From: PALSA-693 sp963780345
Lineage (GTDB): Bacteria; Actinomycetota; Acidimicrobiia; Acidimicrobiales; Palsa-688
Reading direction: 5' to 3'
Assembly (NCBI GenBank): GCA_963780345.1
Contig: CAWABU010000006.1
Location: forward strand, 1,116,001 to 1,180,000
Length of the DNA: 64,000 bases
Position numbers and translations under genes: made by a program. Position 1 is the stretch's first letter, and every line of letters begins with the position of its first letter. Below are positions 24,228-32,831 of the stretch, in pieces. The notes below the pieces were generated by a model that was given only the letters and a program-made list of their open reading frames with translations, had not been told where the DNA came from and did not search any database.

Positions 24228-25145
24228 TCAGCCCGGACGGTTGGGAGACCATCGGAGGCACCGTTCGTCGGCCGCCGCCAGCAGTTCCTGCCATTCCGCC
24301 TTCACACAACCGCCGACATCGGTGGTGGCGAGAATGGCCGCCAGCTCGTTGCGCAGGGCGACCGCCGATAACGGGACTCCTGGCGCATCCACCCAGAAAT
24401 TGACGTTGACGTTGACCTCACCCAGATGAGTGAAGGAGTGATACCAGTAGGCGGGCAGCAACAGGAGATCGCCGCGGCCGAGAACGCCCTCGAGCGCTTC
24501 GACGCGGCTGAAGCGAGGGAACGCCTCGAGGTCCGGACTGAAGTTGTCAACCCGGGTGAAATGGTAGAAAGGGGAGGTGATCGGAAGGGGGTAGAGGTGG
24601 CTCGCTTGCTCCGGCGACACCATCGTCACCCGCTTGCTGCCACGGACCTGGGCCACAAAGTTGTTCTTGCCGTTTCGGTCGTGGTGAAGTCGAGTCCGTA
24701 CCCCGGCTCCCGATAGCCACAGGCTCATCGTGTCCAGCCCGGCCTGGTCGATGAACCACGGCCACTCGACATCGGCCAGAAGCGGGGCCAGATGCGGATT
24801 TGCCGATCCATCCCTCGCTCGAAGCTTGGCGAGGTTGCCGTCCACAAATACGAGCGGGGAGTCGACCATGAGGGTGAGGAAGTCGGCGAGGAGGCACTGC
24901 CGGTTGAGTATTTGTACGGCACCGCTGCTGTCATCAATCAGCGGATGGACCCCACTCGACGACAACCGGAACTCGATCGGCGCCTCTCCTACGGTCTGGC
25001 GAAGATACGACGGGGTCCATTTCGCACCCGCCGGCCAGCTATCGACGGCGCCAGCCAGTATGGCCGGCTGACCTCGCGCCATCCGATCTTCGATCGCCGC
25101 CTTATCGGTCGCGTCGATCCGTTCGATCTCCCCGACAACGTTCAT
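24228..25145 (-). CDS. JmjC/cupin-like Fe(II)/2-oxoglutarate hydroxylase
   Basis: 305 residues from ATG 25145. The fold resembles factor-inhibiting-HIF and related cupin-8 proteins: WPAGAKWTPSYLRQTVG near the start, then His154-x-Asp156 (RTRLHHDRNG), Lys171 in QVRGSKRVTMV for the co-substrate, and distal His236 (LPAYWYHSFTH). These enzymes hydroxylate amino-acid side chains in peptides, proteins or free amino acids. It is convergent with the decarboxylase gene with no spacer. It may belong to the phosphonate cluster as a tailoring enzyme; its separate transcription makes that less certain. Confidence 0.78.
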   Translation of the reverse strand: MNVVGEIERIDATDKAAIEDRMARGQPAILAGAVDSWPAGAKWTPSYLRQTVGEAPIEFRLSSSGVHPLIDDSSGAVQILNRQCLLADFLTLMVDSPLVFVDGNLAKLRARDGSANPHLAPLLADVEWPWFIDQAGLDTMSLWLSGAGVRTRLHHDRNGKNNFVAQVRGSKRVTMVSPEQASHLYPLPITSPFYHFTRVDNFSPDLEAFPRFSRVEALEGVLGRGDLLLLPAYWYHSFTHLGEVNVNVNFWVDAPGVPLSAVALRNELAAILATTDVGGCVKAEWQELLAAADERCLRWSPNRPG

Positions 25146-25349
25146 AGCCGACCGTCCCGGACCGGCCGGGCTGCTATCGCCAACATGACGCGACGCGTGC
25201 TCTGCCCCTTGATGCCCGGCGAACTGCGATCTCCGCCAGAGTCTCTGTCCGCGCCATCGAGACGGACCCTAGCCCACCGGACCGCCGTGCGCCACGGATT
25301 CGGCGAGCGGGTCCCGGACCATCCGGCCGCGCCGAGGCGGGCGGGCTGA

Positions 25350-26903
25350 TCAAGGGCGCACGATGTAGCTCGGGCCGAGGGGCGAGCCGGCGGTCTCGCG
25401 ATGGAAGCGCAGCAGATCGCAGAGGAGCGGTCGCGTGTCGCGGGGGTCGATGAGCTCTTCGAGGGCGAAACTCTCGACGGTGCTGAAGGGATTGCGGAAC
25501 CTCAGCAGCCTGGCCTCTATCTCCTGCCTCTTGGCCACCGGGTCGTCGGCCGCGGCGATCTGGCGCCGAAAGGCGGCGTCCACCCCACCTTCGATGGGGA
25601 TGGAGCTCCACTCGCCTGACGGCCATGCCATCCTCAAGTTGACCCGATGCGGAGTACCCATGGCGTTGGCGCCCATGCCGTAAGCCCGTCTGACGAGCAC
25701 CGTAAACTGCGGCACGGTGGCAGTATGGCCGGCCAGTACGGCGCGCATACCCTTGCGCAAGGTGCCCCGGCGTTCCGCGGCCGAGCCGATCAGGAACCCG
25801 GGGACGTCCGCGAAGTACACGATCGGCAGGTGGAATACGTCGCACAGCTCTATGAAGTGAGCTTCCTTCTCCGCGCTGTCGGCGTCGAGCGCCCCGCCGG
25901 CCACCAGCGGGTTGTTGGCTACGACGCCGACCGCGTGCCCCCCCAGCCGGGCGAAGGCGGTGATGATGGATCGGCCATAGGCGGCCTTGAGCTCGAAGAT
26001 GGATGCCTGATCGAAGACCAGTTGCAGGACGCGACGCATGTCGTAGGGCTGCTTCCGGTTCTCGGGCACGATGGACAGCAACTCCTCCTCGCGCCGATCT
26101 TCGGGGTCCTCCGTTGGGACAGGGGGAGGAGCTTCCCAAACGTTGGAGGGCAGATAGCTGAGAAAGCGGCGGATGGCGGCGAACATGTCGGCTTCCGAAT
26201 CAAAGGCATCGTCGGCGACACCGGTGATACGGCAGTGGAGGTCAGCGCCTCCTAACTCTTCTTTGGTGACCGTCTCACCCAGGGCCCGGGCCACGACGGG
26301 GGGCCCAGCGGCGAACAGGTACGAGCTGCCGCGGACCATGGCAATCCAATGCGACAGCAGAGCGATGCCGGCGGGACCCCCGGCGGCCGGTCCCACCACC
26401 GCGGCGACGACGGGAACCAACCCCAGCAGGCGCCCTTGCTTGCTCCAATCCCGATACGGAAGGTACATGTGCCCCGACGTCTCCATACCGCGGACGTCCG
26501 CCCCGGCGCCGTCGATGAAAAGCACCAGGGGGCAGCGATACTCCGAGGCCGCCTCCTCCAGATATTCCTGCTTGGTGCGAAGACCGTGGCCACCTTGCTG
26601 GGATCCGCCCCGAATGGTGAAGTCGGAGCCCCCGACGCACACCAGGCGGCCTCCCACCCGCCCGATGCCAGCCACGTAGGCGGCGGGAGTGTACCCGGTG
26701 ATCGATCCATCCGGACCGTAACTCACCTCCGCGGCCAACTGTCCCACTTCCCGGAACGAGCCAGGATCAACGAAGCTCTCGATACGCTCCCGGATGGTCA
26801 GTTTGCCTTCTTCGTGCTGGCGCTTGACCCGCTCCTCCCCTCCGAGGCGCAGCGACCTCTCCCGTCGTTCCGCGATCTGGCGAACTTCAGCTTCCCACGC
26901 CAT
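25350..26903 (-). CDS. Acyl-CoA carboxylase carboxyltransferase (beta) subunit-like
   Basis: 517 residues from ATG 26903, with GGGAGGA upstream. The protein has the two-crotonase-domain layout of PccB/AccD proteins. The N-terminal signature KRQHEEGKLTIRERIESFVD is followed by FTIRGGS and GPAAGGPAGIALLSHW; the C-terminal domain has VGVVANNPLVAGGALD and VPGFLIG. It is the last gene of the long operon that begins at 36425. Neither a biotin carboxylase nor a biotin carrier gene is present, so its partner is elsewhere or it acts on its own, for example as a decarboxylase-like transferase. A second copy lies at 37536. Confidence 0.85.
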   Translation of the reverse strand: MAWEAEVRQIAERRERSLRLGGEERVKRQHEEGKLTIRERIESFVDPGSFREVGQLAAEVSYGPDGSITGYTPAAYVAGIGRVGGRLVCVGGSDFTIRGGSQQGGHGLRTKQEYLEEAASEYRCPLVLFIDGAGADVRGMETSGHMYLPYRDWSKQGRLLGLVPVVAAVVGPAAGGPAGIALLSHWIAMVRGSSYLFAAGPPVVARALGETVTKEELGGADLHCRITGVADDAFDSEADMFAAIRRFLSYLPSNVWEAPPPVPTEDPEDRREEELLSIVPENRKQPYDMRRVLQLVFDQASIFELKAAYGRSIITAFARLGGHAVGVVANNPLVAGGALDADSAEKEAHFIELCDVFHLPIVYFADVPGFLIGSAAERRGTLRKGMRAVLAGHTATVPQFTVLVRRAYGMGANAMGTPHRVNLRMAWPSGEWSSIPIEGGVDAAFRRQIAAADDPVAKRQEIEARLLRFRNPFSTVESFALEELIDPRDTRPLLCDLLRFHRETAGSPLGPSYIVRP

Positions 26904-26951
26904 CCGGTCCTCCCTGTCGTTGCGCCGCCGGTCGCTTCCGGTTGATGTCCG

Positions 26952-28388
26952 TCATGCTGACTCGCGGAGGATCTCGGCCACGGCGTCCTCCACCACTGTG
27001 CCGGCGAAAAAGCTCGGATTGTTGCCGGTATGCAACCGGGCGACGTTGGTGAACGTGAACCGCTTGAAATCCTCGGGGTCCATAAGACCATGATCGACCA
27101 GCTCCCAGGCCTCCTCCAGGACGCTCGTCATATCCGCGACGTCGAAATGGCCGATATCGGAACTGAAGATGGGCTTAAGGAAGGCGCCGAGCCGCCGGTC
27201 AAAGGCGATGGCAGCCATGATGTCGTCCGATTCACAGCCAAAATAGAAGCTGCGTCGAAACTCTTCCTTTAGCTGGTCGGCGGACTCTATCCCGGACAAG
27301 GCAAATTCGTTCCTGATGTCGCCCTCGCGATCCGTTAGGGCCTGGGCGTCAAGAAACGGCGTTACGCAGCTAATGCTCGCGAGGACGGCCTCAACCCGAC
27401 CGGCCATTCTCGGTCCGGCGTACTTGTCGTAGAAGGTTCGGAACTCGTCTGGATCGATGTTGCTCGGCCGGAGTACGTCGCGCAGCGCTGAAACGCTGCG
27501 CCGCTCAAAGTGCCCAATCAGATCGAACATGAGCTGACAGGCCCAGCCCACGCCACCTTCGAGGAAGCCGAAGTTGAGGGCCGGGAACCGCCTGGTGACG
27601 CCGCCGAGGAAGATGGCCCGGCAGCCGGCATGCTGTGATTGAGCGAAATGACCGAGATGGTTGAAGACATAGTTGTCCGGCGATTGACGGTCCGGCCAGC
27701 CACCGGAGCCACCGTGGTCGGTGATGGCCACCCCGAGGTCGGCACATCGGGCCCAGAACGGGTCGTAGTCCTGGTCGTTGTTGAGCCCGAGGGCGTCGAT
27801 GTAGGTGACCGCCGGATCGCCGGAGGCTCGCCGTTTCACCCGGCCGCCGATCATGATGGCACGCATTCCGAGCTGCCGGACGGCATAGGTCACTTCCTCC
27901 ACGGCTTCATCAGGAGTGAAGACGGGCACCGTTGCGACCGGTGTCATCCGGTCGCTATAGGGAGCGAACAGCTCGGCACTCATGCGGTTGAGCGCCCGGC
28001 AGGAGGCCTGGCGGATGTCATCGGGGAAATTCTGAGTGATGAGGCCGAGGGTGGGATAGACCAGCGCGAAGTCGACGCCGAAGTCACCGAGGCGGTCGTA
28101 CATCAGGCCCGGCAACATGGCGGTGGCTCGGTCGAGGGTCCCACCCGCTTCGGTCCACCATGACCCTCGCGGGATCCGCCGGCTGGCGCGTTCCTCTGAC
28201 CCGACGTCGTACCACCGGGAATGTTCCCGCGTCCGCTGACGGTAGGCGTCGACGCCGCGTGAACCGGCCTCCTCTTCGAGGAAGTCGAGGTAGATCGGGA
28301 TGGGCTCAAGCCAATGTCCGTCGGCGTCGATGACGGGGTGGTCGAGTCCCTGACGGACTTCTGCGGAGCGAGATACTGAAGAGGACAT
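26952..28388 (-). CDS. Amidohydrolase family 2 protein
   Basis: 478 residues. Metal-dependent TIM barrel: the opening VIDADGHWLEPIPIYLDF has D-x-D-x-H, ITDHGGSGGW lies in the middle, and SSDIGHFD near the C-terminus has the second Asp. Its length, and the EPI/ERIPRGSWW region, fit the large amidohydrolase-2 group found in actinobacterial degradation clusters. It lies five bases after a CoA-transferase gene in the same operon, so it probably cleaves a C-C or C-N bond in the imported or CoA-activated substrate. The substrate is unknown. Confidence 0.8.
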   Translation of the reverse strand: MSSSVSRSAEVRQGLDHPVIDADGHWLEPIPIYLDFLEEEAGSRGVDAYRQRTREHSRWYDVGSEERASRRIPRGSWWTEAGGTLDRATAMLPGLMYDRLGDFGVDFALVYPTLGLITQNFPDDIRQASCRALNRMSAELFAPYSDRMTPVATVPVFTPDEAVEEVTYAVRQLGMRAIMIGGRVKRRASGDPAVTYIDALGLNNDQDYDPFWARCADLGVAITDHGGSGGWPDRQSPDNYVFNHLGHFAQSQHAGCRAIFLGGVTRRFPALNFGFLEGGVGWACQLMFDLIGHFERRSVSALRDVLRPSNIDPDEFRTFYDKYAGPRMAGRVEAVLASISCVTPFLDAQALTDREGDIRNEFALSGIESADQLKEEFRRSFYFGCESDDIMAAIAFDRRLGAFLKPIFSSDIGHFDVADMTSVLEEAWELVDHGLMDPEDFKRFTFTNVARLHTGNNPSFFAGTVVEDAVAEILRESA

Positions 28389-28393
28389 TTCGT

Positions 28394-29719
28394 CTACCTC
28401 TGTTTGAGGTGCTGAGAAGTGGGCGGGGGCTCGGTGGCGATAACGCCCCGGCTCTCGAGTTTGTCAATGGTCGCCTCGTCGTAGCCGAGGAGTTGGCGCA
28501 GGATCGGGCGGTTGTGCTGCCCGAGCCGCGCCGCGGGTCGGACTTCGTATTCGAGGGGCGGGTCGAAGCGGATCGGCACGCCCGGGTAGAGGCGGGGCCC
28601 GATCCCGGGTTGATCCCATTCGACCATGAAGCCCCGGGCGGCGAGTTGCTCGTCGTGGACGAGGTCGCTGTTGGTCAGGACCGGGAAGGCGACCAGGTCG
28701 CGGTCGCGGAGGTGACGCCAGGCGGCCCACTTGGTCTGTCCGGTGGTCCAGGCTGCGATGATCCGATCGAGGTAAGGCTGTTCGCGGGCTCGCACGGCGG
28801 GGTCGGCGAAGCGGGAATCGCGGAGCGGCGGGACGTCGAGGAGCTCGACCAGGCGCCGCCATTCGGCCGGCGAGCGGACCGTGATGGCGATCCACTCGTC
28901 GTCGCCTGCGCACGGGTAAGCGCCCTGCGGCGCCCACTGCAGAGATCGGTTGCCGTGCCGGACGGGCGCAACTCCGGTATCGGACGCGACGAGGAATGCC
29001 TCGCCTCCGATGGCCGCAAACGCTTCCAGCATGGATACATCAACATGAAGGCCCTCGCCGGTGGCGTCGCGCCGGGCCAGGGCCGCGATGACGGCGAGCG
29101 CACCGCTGAGCCCGGAGATGGCGTCGGGCATCGCCGCGCCCAGCTTGGCGGGCCCGCCCTTGCGATAGCCCGTCAGGGCGGCCAGCCCGGACTCCGCTTC
29201 GATGATCGGCCCCAGGGCGACGCGATCGTGGTGGGGCCCGGTGTGTCCGTAGCCTGAGATCGAAACAACCACAATCCGCGGGTTGACCTCGCGGAGGACG
29301 TCGAAGATGACGCCCAGGCCGCGGGCGCCACGGGGGCTGTAGTTTTCCAGGACGACGTCGCTGACGGCCACCAGGCCCCGAAAGATCGCCTGCCCTTCGA
29401 CCTCATGCAAATCGACACACAGGCTCTGCTTGCTTCGGTTGAGCTTGTTGAACGACGCCTGCCGGTTCCAGGGGTCCGGCCCGGGGTCGGCATCGGGGAA
29501 GAGGCCAGCCCGGGTACTCGGCTCCGGCATGTCACCCCACTCCCAGTCCGGGCTGGCCGTCATGGCGAAGCCCGCCGTGCCCACCACGCCTGCACCCCGG
29601 GCGGTGGCGTACTCGACGTGGATCACCTCGGCGCCGAGATCGGCCAGCACCCGGCCGGCGAGCGGGCCAGCCCACGCCCGGGTCAGGTCGAGCACCCGGA
29701 CACCATCGAGCAGAGACAT
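28394..29719 (-). CDS. CaiB/BaiF CoA-transferase, subunit with catalytic Asp
   Basis: 441 residues from ATG 29719, which shares a base with the stop of the preceding gene (TGATG). The class III signature LLDGVRVLDLTRAWAGPLAG opens the protein, followed by LADLGAEVIHVE and CVDLHEVEGQAIFRGL. In AAMPDAISGLSGALAVIAAL the residue at the catalytic position is Asp199, as expected for formation of the aspartyl-CoA anhydride and thioester. It is encoded next to a second CaiB protein in which this Asp is Ala, so the two probably form a heteromeric enzyme. Confidence 0.85.
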   Translation of the reverse strand: MSLLDGVRVLDLTRAWAGPLAGRVLADLGAEVIHVEYATARGAGVVGTAGFAMTASPDWEWGDMPEPSTRAGLFPDADPGPDPWNRQASFNKLNRSKQSLCVDLHEVEGQAIFRGLVAVSDVVLENYSPRGARGLGVIFDVLREVNPRIVVVSISGYGHTGPHHDRVALGPIIEAESGLAALTGYRKGGPAKLGAAMPDAISGLSGALAVIAALARRDATGEGLHVDVSMLEAFAAIGGEAFLVASDTGVAPVRHGNRSLQWAPQGAYPCAGDDEWIAITVRSPAEWRRLVELLDVPPLRDSRFADPAVRAREQPYLDRIIAAWTTGQTKWAAWRHLRDRDLVAFPVLTNSDLVHDEQLAARGFMVEWDQPGIGPRLYPGVPIRFDPPLEYEVRPAARLGQHNRPILRQLLGYDEATIDKLESRGVIATEPPPTSQHLKQR

Positions 29720-30927
29720 CAGACTCTCTCCCCCAAACCGGGCTTCGCCCCGGCCGGAGCGGCGCCGATTTCGGACAGCACGGAGGCCGAATGGGCGCCC
29801 AGCGCCGGCGCCGCCGTCCACGTCACCGGCTCGCCTAGCTGAAGGGGGGAGCCCGGCATGTCGAGCGGTGCGCCACCCACGTCGATGGTCTGAAAGAAGC
29901 CCCGGGACCGCAATTGCCCGTCATCGAGCATCTGGACCACGTCGGTCACGGCACCGGCGGGAACCCGGTGGTCCTGAAGGATGGCCGCCACTTCCTCGGT
30001 CGTGTGCGACAGGAGCCACGGACGCAAGGCGGCGTCCACCTCGTCGGCGTGGTCGAAACGCTCGCCGCTCGATTGGAATCGCCGGTCGGTGAGCAGCTCG
30101 GGTAAGGCCACCGCCTCCGACAGGCGCTCCCACTGCACCGTGCCGGCCGCGGCGATGCACACCCAGCCGTCGGAACACTCCAGGAACGCCACCGGATGGT
30201 GGAAGTCGCCATGGCGGTTGCCGACCCGCCGTTTGATGAAGCCCTGGTAGGTGTACTGGGTCAGGGTCCACTGGTGCAGGGCGGCCATGGATTCCATAAT
30301 GCTCACATCGACCAAACGCCCCGGGCCGCCGTCCCTGGCGTCGCGCCACGCCGCCAGCGCGCCGATGGCGGCGGTGAGCCCCGCCGTGTAGGCCGGGAAC
30401 GGTCCCCCGCCGGCCAGCGGCTCCCGGTCCGGTTCTCCAGTGACGAACATATAGCCGCTCGCGGCCCAGTCGGTGATATCCGAGCGCGGCAGGTCGCGGT
30501 AGGGGCCGGTCAACCCGTACGGGCTGAGCACGATCCGCACCGAGGACGGGTTGATGGCGGCGATGTGGCGCTGTCGGCCGTCGACCAGGTCGGCGTCGCC
30601 GTCCACACCGAGGATGACGATATCGGCGCGGCCGACCAGGGGTCCGATCTCGTCCCACCCGGCGCGGGCAGACACGTCGGCCACCAGACTTTCCTTGCCG
30701 GCGTTGAGGTACTGGAACAACCCGCTGGACTCTCCCGGCGCGCCCCGGCGCAGCAGCGGCGGCGCGAACCGCAGCGGATCTCCACCCGGCGGCTCAACCT
30801 TGACCACGCGCATCCCGAGGGACCACAGGGTCCGGGCGCAGTAGCTGCCGGCGACGTCGTCCACCGACAACTCCACCACCAACCCGCTCCCCGACCGGTC
30901 CCCCACCCTCTGACTCACGAGGGGCAT
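29719..30927 (-). CDS. CaiB/BaiF CoA-transferase-like subunit lacking the catalytic Asp
   Basis: 402 residues from ATG 30927, overlapping the upstream permease stop (TGATG). The fold is clear (LVVELSVDDVAGSYCARTLW, LGMRVVKVEPPGGDP, LVDVSIMESMAALHQW). In FPAYTAGLTAAIGALAAW, Ala179 stands where active members have Asp. It is therefore likely the structural or substrate-binding partner of the CoA-transferase encoded immediately downstream, as expected for BbsEF-type two-subunit class III enzymes. A similar active/inactive pair occurs at 41315-43782. Confidence 0.83.
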   Translation of the reverse strand: MPLVSQRVGDRSGSGLVVELSVDDVAGSYCARTLWSLGMRVVKVEPPGGDPLRFAPPLLRRGAPGESSGLFQYLNAGKESLVADVSARAGWDEIGPLVGRADIVILGVDGDADLVDGRQRHIAAINPSSVRIVLSPYGLTGPYRDLPRSDITDWAASGYMFVTGEPDREPLAGGGPFPAYTAGLTAAIGALAAWRDARDGGPGRLVDVSIMESMAALHQWTLTQYTYQGFIKRRVGNRHGDFHHPVAFLECSDGWVCIAAAGTVQWERLSEAVALPELLTDRRFQSSGERFDHADEVDAALRPWLLSHTTEEVAAILQDHRVPAGAVTDVVQMLDDGQLRSRGFFQTIDVGGAPLDMPGSPLQLGEPVTWTAAPALGAHSASVLSEIGAAPAGAKPGLGERV

Positions 30928-31805
30928 CAGACGACGAGGAGGCGGCGCACACCGTCGCCGACGGCACTCACACAGAGGGCGGCGAGCGTGATGGTGATTC
31001 CGGGGGCGACCGTGTTGAGGGGGGCGGCAGTGAAATTGGTGTACGCCTGGGCCAGGTCGGCCCCCCAGGACGCGGTCGGGGGCTGCACACCGAGACCGAG
31101 GAACGTCAGCCCGGCCTCGATGATGAAACACAGACTGGCCAGGCCGAACAGCTGCACCAGGACGGGGGCGAAGGCGTTCGGCAGCACGTGGCGGACAGTC
31201 ACCCGAACCGGATTGGCACCCAGCGACCGTGACACCATCACGAACTCGGCGTTGCGGAGCGGAAGGACGGCCGAGCGCATGAGCCGGGCGATAACCGGGG
31301 AAAACACGAAGGCGACCGCCAGCATGGCGTTGCGCTGACTCGGACCGAGGATGCCGGTGATGGCGATGGCGAGAATGAGACCCGGGAAGGACAGAACGGC
31401 ATCAGCGATCCGCATCAGGATCTCATCGATAACGGGGCCGCCGTAGCCGGCGATCAGGCCCCAGGGGACGCCGAGCAGAACGGTCCCGATCAGGGCGATG
31501 GCAACCCCCTGGATGGCGTCGCGTGCCCCCCAGATGATGCGGCTCAGGGTGTCACGACCATCGGAGTCGGTGCCGAGGAGATGCTGGGCGGTGGGCCCGC
31601 TGAGTCGAACGCTGATGTCCTGGGCGATCGGGCTGTAGGGCGCCAGCAACCCGGGGACGATGGCGCAAAGGAGGATCAAGCCCATCACGCCGAGGGCGAT
31701 CCGGGAACCCCACCCGAACCGGCGGTCCGCCCGGCGCCGGGCGCGGGGCCGGGCCACGGGAACAGCCTGCTCCGCCTGGTCGGCAGTGGCGGTGAGGTCG
31801 ATCAT
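30927..31805 (-). CDS. Peptide/nickel-type ABC transporter permease (DppC/OppC)
   Basis: 292 residues from ATG 31805 with GGAGGAGAGGG upstream. A cytosolic N-terminus ends RRFGWGSRIALG; about six membrane segments follow. The N-terminal OppC domain (LGTDSDGRDTLSRIIWGARD) and the EAA loop (SLGANPVRVTVRHVLPNAFAP) are typical of the second permease of oligopeptide/dipeptide importers. It works with the permease at 31878, the ATPases at 32828 and 35541 and the binding protein at 33891. Coupling to CoA-transferase genes downstream suggests the cargo is a catabolic substrate rather than peptides. Confidence 0.88.
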   Translation of the reverse strand: MIDLTATADQAEQAVPVARPRARRRADRRFGWGSRIALGVMGLILLCAIVPGLLAPYSPIAQDISVRLSGPTAQHLLGTDSDGRDTLSRIIWGARDAIQGVAIALIGTVLLGVPWGLIAGYGGPVIDEILMRIADAVLSFPGLILAIAITGILGPSQRNAMLAVAFVFSPVIARLMRSAVLPLRNAEFVMVSRSLGANPVRVTVRHVLPNAFAPVLVQLFGLASLCFIIEAGLTFLGLGVQPPTASWGADLAQAYTNFTAAPLNTVAPGITITLAALCVSAVGDGVRRLLVV

Positions 31806-31877
31806 CGCCCTCTCCTCCCGATCGGACCGGAAGCTCGGATCCGCCGGGTCATCTCCGGGAAAGACGTGACGGGCATA

Positions 31878-32831
31878 TCAGGCCTCACCGTGCCGGCGGG
31901 TGCGGGGGTCGATGAACCCCAGGGCGAGGTCGGCGAGGAAATTCAGCACCACGATGGTCAGGGCGAGGAACAGCACGATGACCTGGAGCACGGCGTAGTC
32001 CCGGGCGGTGACCGCGGCCACGATCTCGCTGCTGATGCCCGGGATGGCGAACACGATCTCGACGATGACCGACGCCCCGACCAGACCGGCCACGACGAGG
32101 GGCAGGAAGGTGATGACCGGACCGAGCGAGTTGCGCACGCCGTACGTCCAGTACACCTCCCGGGGCTTGAGTCCCATAGCCCAGGCGGTGCGGGTGTAGG
32201 GGCTGCGGAGGGCGGCCACCATCGAGCTCTGCAGGTGCCGGGCAAAGAAGGCCCCGCTGGAAAGGGACAGCACCGCGATCGGAAGGATGAGCGAGCGGAC
32301 GTTGTTGGTCACCCCTTGCGAGAGCGGGGTGTAGCCGACCGCGGGCAGGACCTTGAGCGACAAGCCAAACAGGCCGGACGCAATGGTGGCCAACCAGAAG
32401 TCAGGTACCGATAGCCCGAGGCCCGTGGCCCCGAGCACAAAACGGCCGCCGGCGTCCTGGTAGTGGATGGCGGACCAGATACCGATGAGGCTGCCGAGGA
32501 CCAGGGCGACGATGAGGGATCCGAACACCAACTCCAGGGTGGGGTTCAGCCGCTGGACGATCACCGTGCTGACCGGCTGGCGACTGGCATACGAGACGCC
32601 AAAATGCCCCTGGAAGACGCCGCCGATCCAGCTCAAATACTGCGACACGATCGGACGGTCGAGGCCGAGCTGACGGTTGAGCACACCGATCGCCTGCGGG
32701 GTGGCGTTGGTGCCGAGGATGGCCTGGGCCGGACCCCCCGGGATAAGCACGCGCAAGGCGAACACGGCCACCGTCACCACGAACAGGGTGGGGACCAGGG
32801 CGATCGCTCGCCGGATCAGGGCCTGCCTCAC
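31878..32831 (-). CDS. Peptide/nickel-type ABC transporter permease (DppB/OppB)
   Basis: 317 residues from GTG 32831, which overlaps the upstream ATPase stop (GTGA). The first membrane helix is followed by the OppB signature VLIPGGPAQAILG and LGLDRPIVSQYLSWIGG. The EAA loop is AMGLKPREVYWTYGVRNSLG. The last segment NFLADLALGFIDPRTR is standard for the family. The longer frame from 32879 overlaps the ATPase gene and is not used. It is the first of the two permeases of the importer. Confidence 0.88.
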   Translation of the reverse strand: MRQALIRRAIALVPTLFVVTVAVFALRVLIPGGPAQAILGTNATPQAIGVLNRQLGLDRPIVSQYLSWIGGVFQGHFGVSYASRQPVSTVIVQRLNPTLELVFGSLIVALVLGSLIGIWSAIHYQDAGGRFVLGATGLGLSVPDFWLATIASGLFGLSLKVLPAVGYTPLSQGVTNNVRSLILPIAVLSLSSGAFFARHLQSSMVAALRSPYTRTAWAMGLKPREVYWTYGVRNSLGPVITFLPLVVAGLVGASVIVEIVFAIPGISSEIVAAVTARDYAVLQVIVLFLALTIVVLNFLADLALGFIDPRTRRHGEA

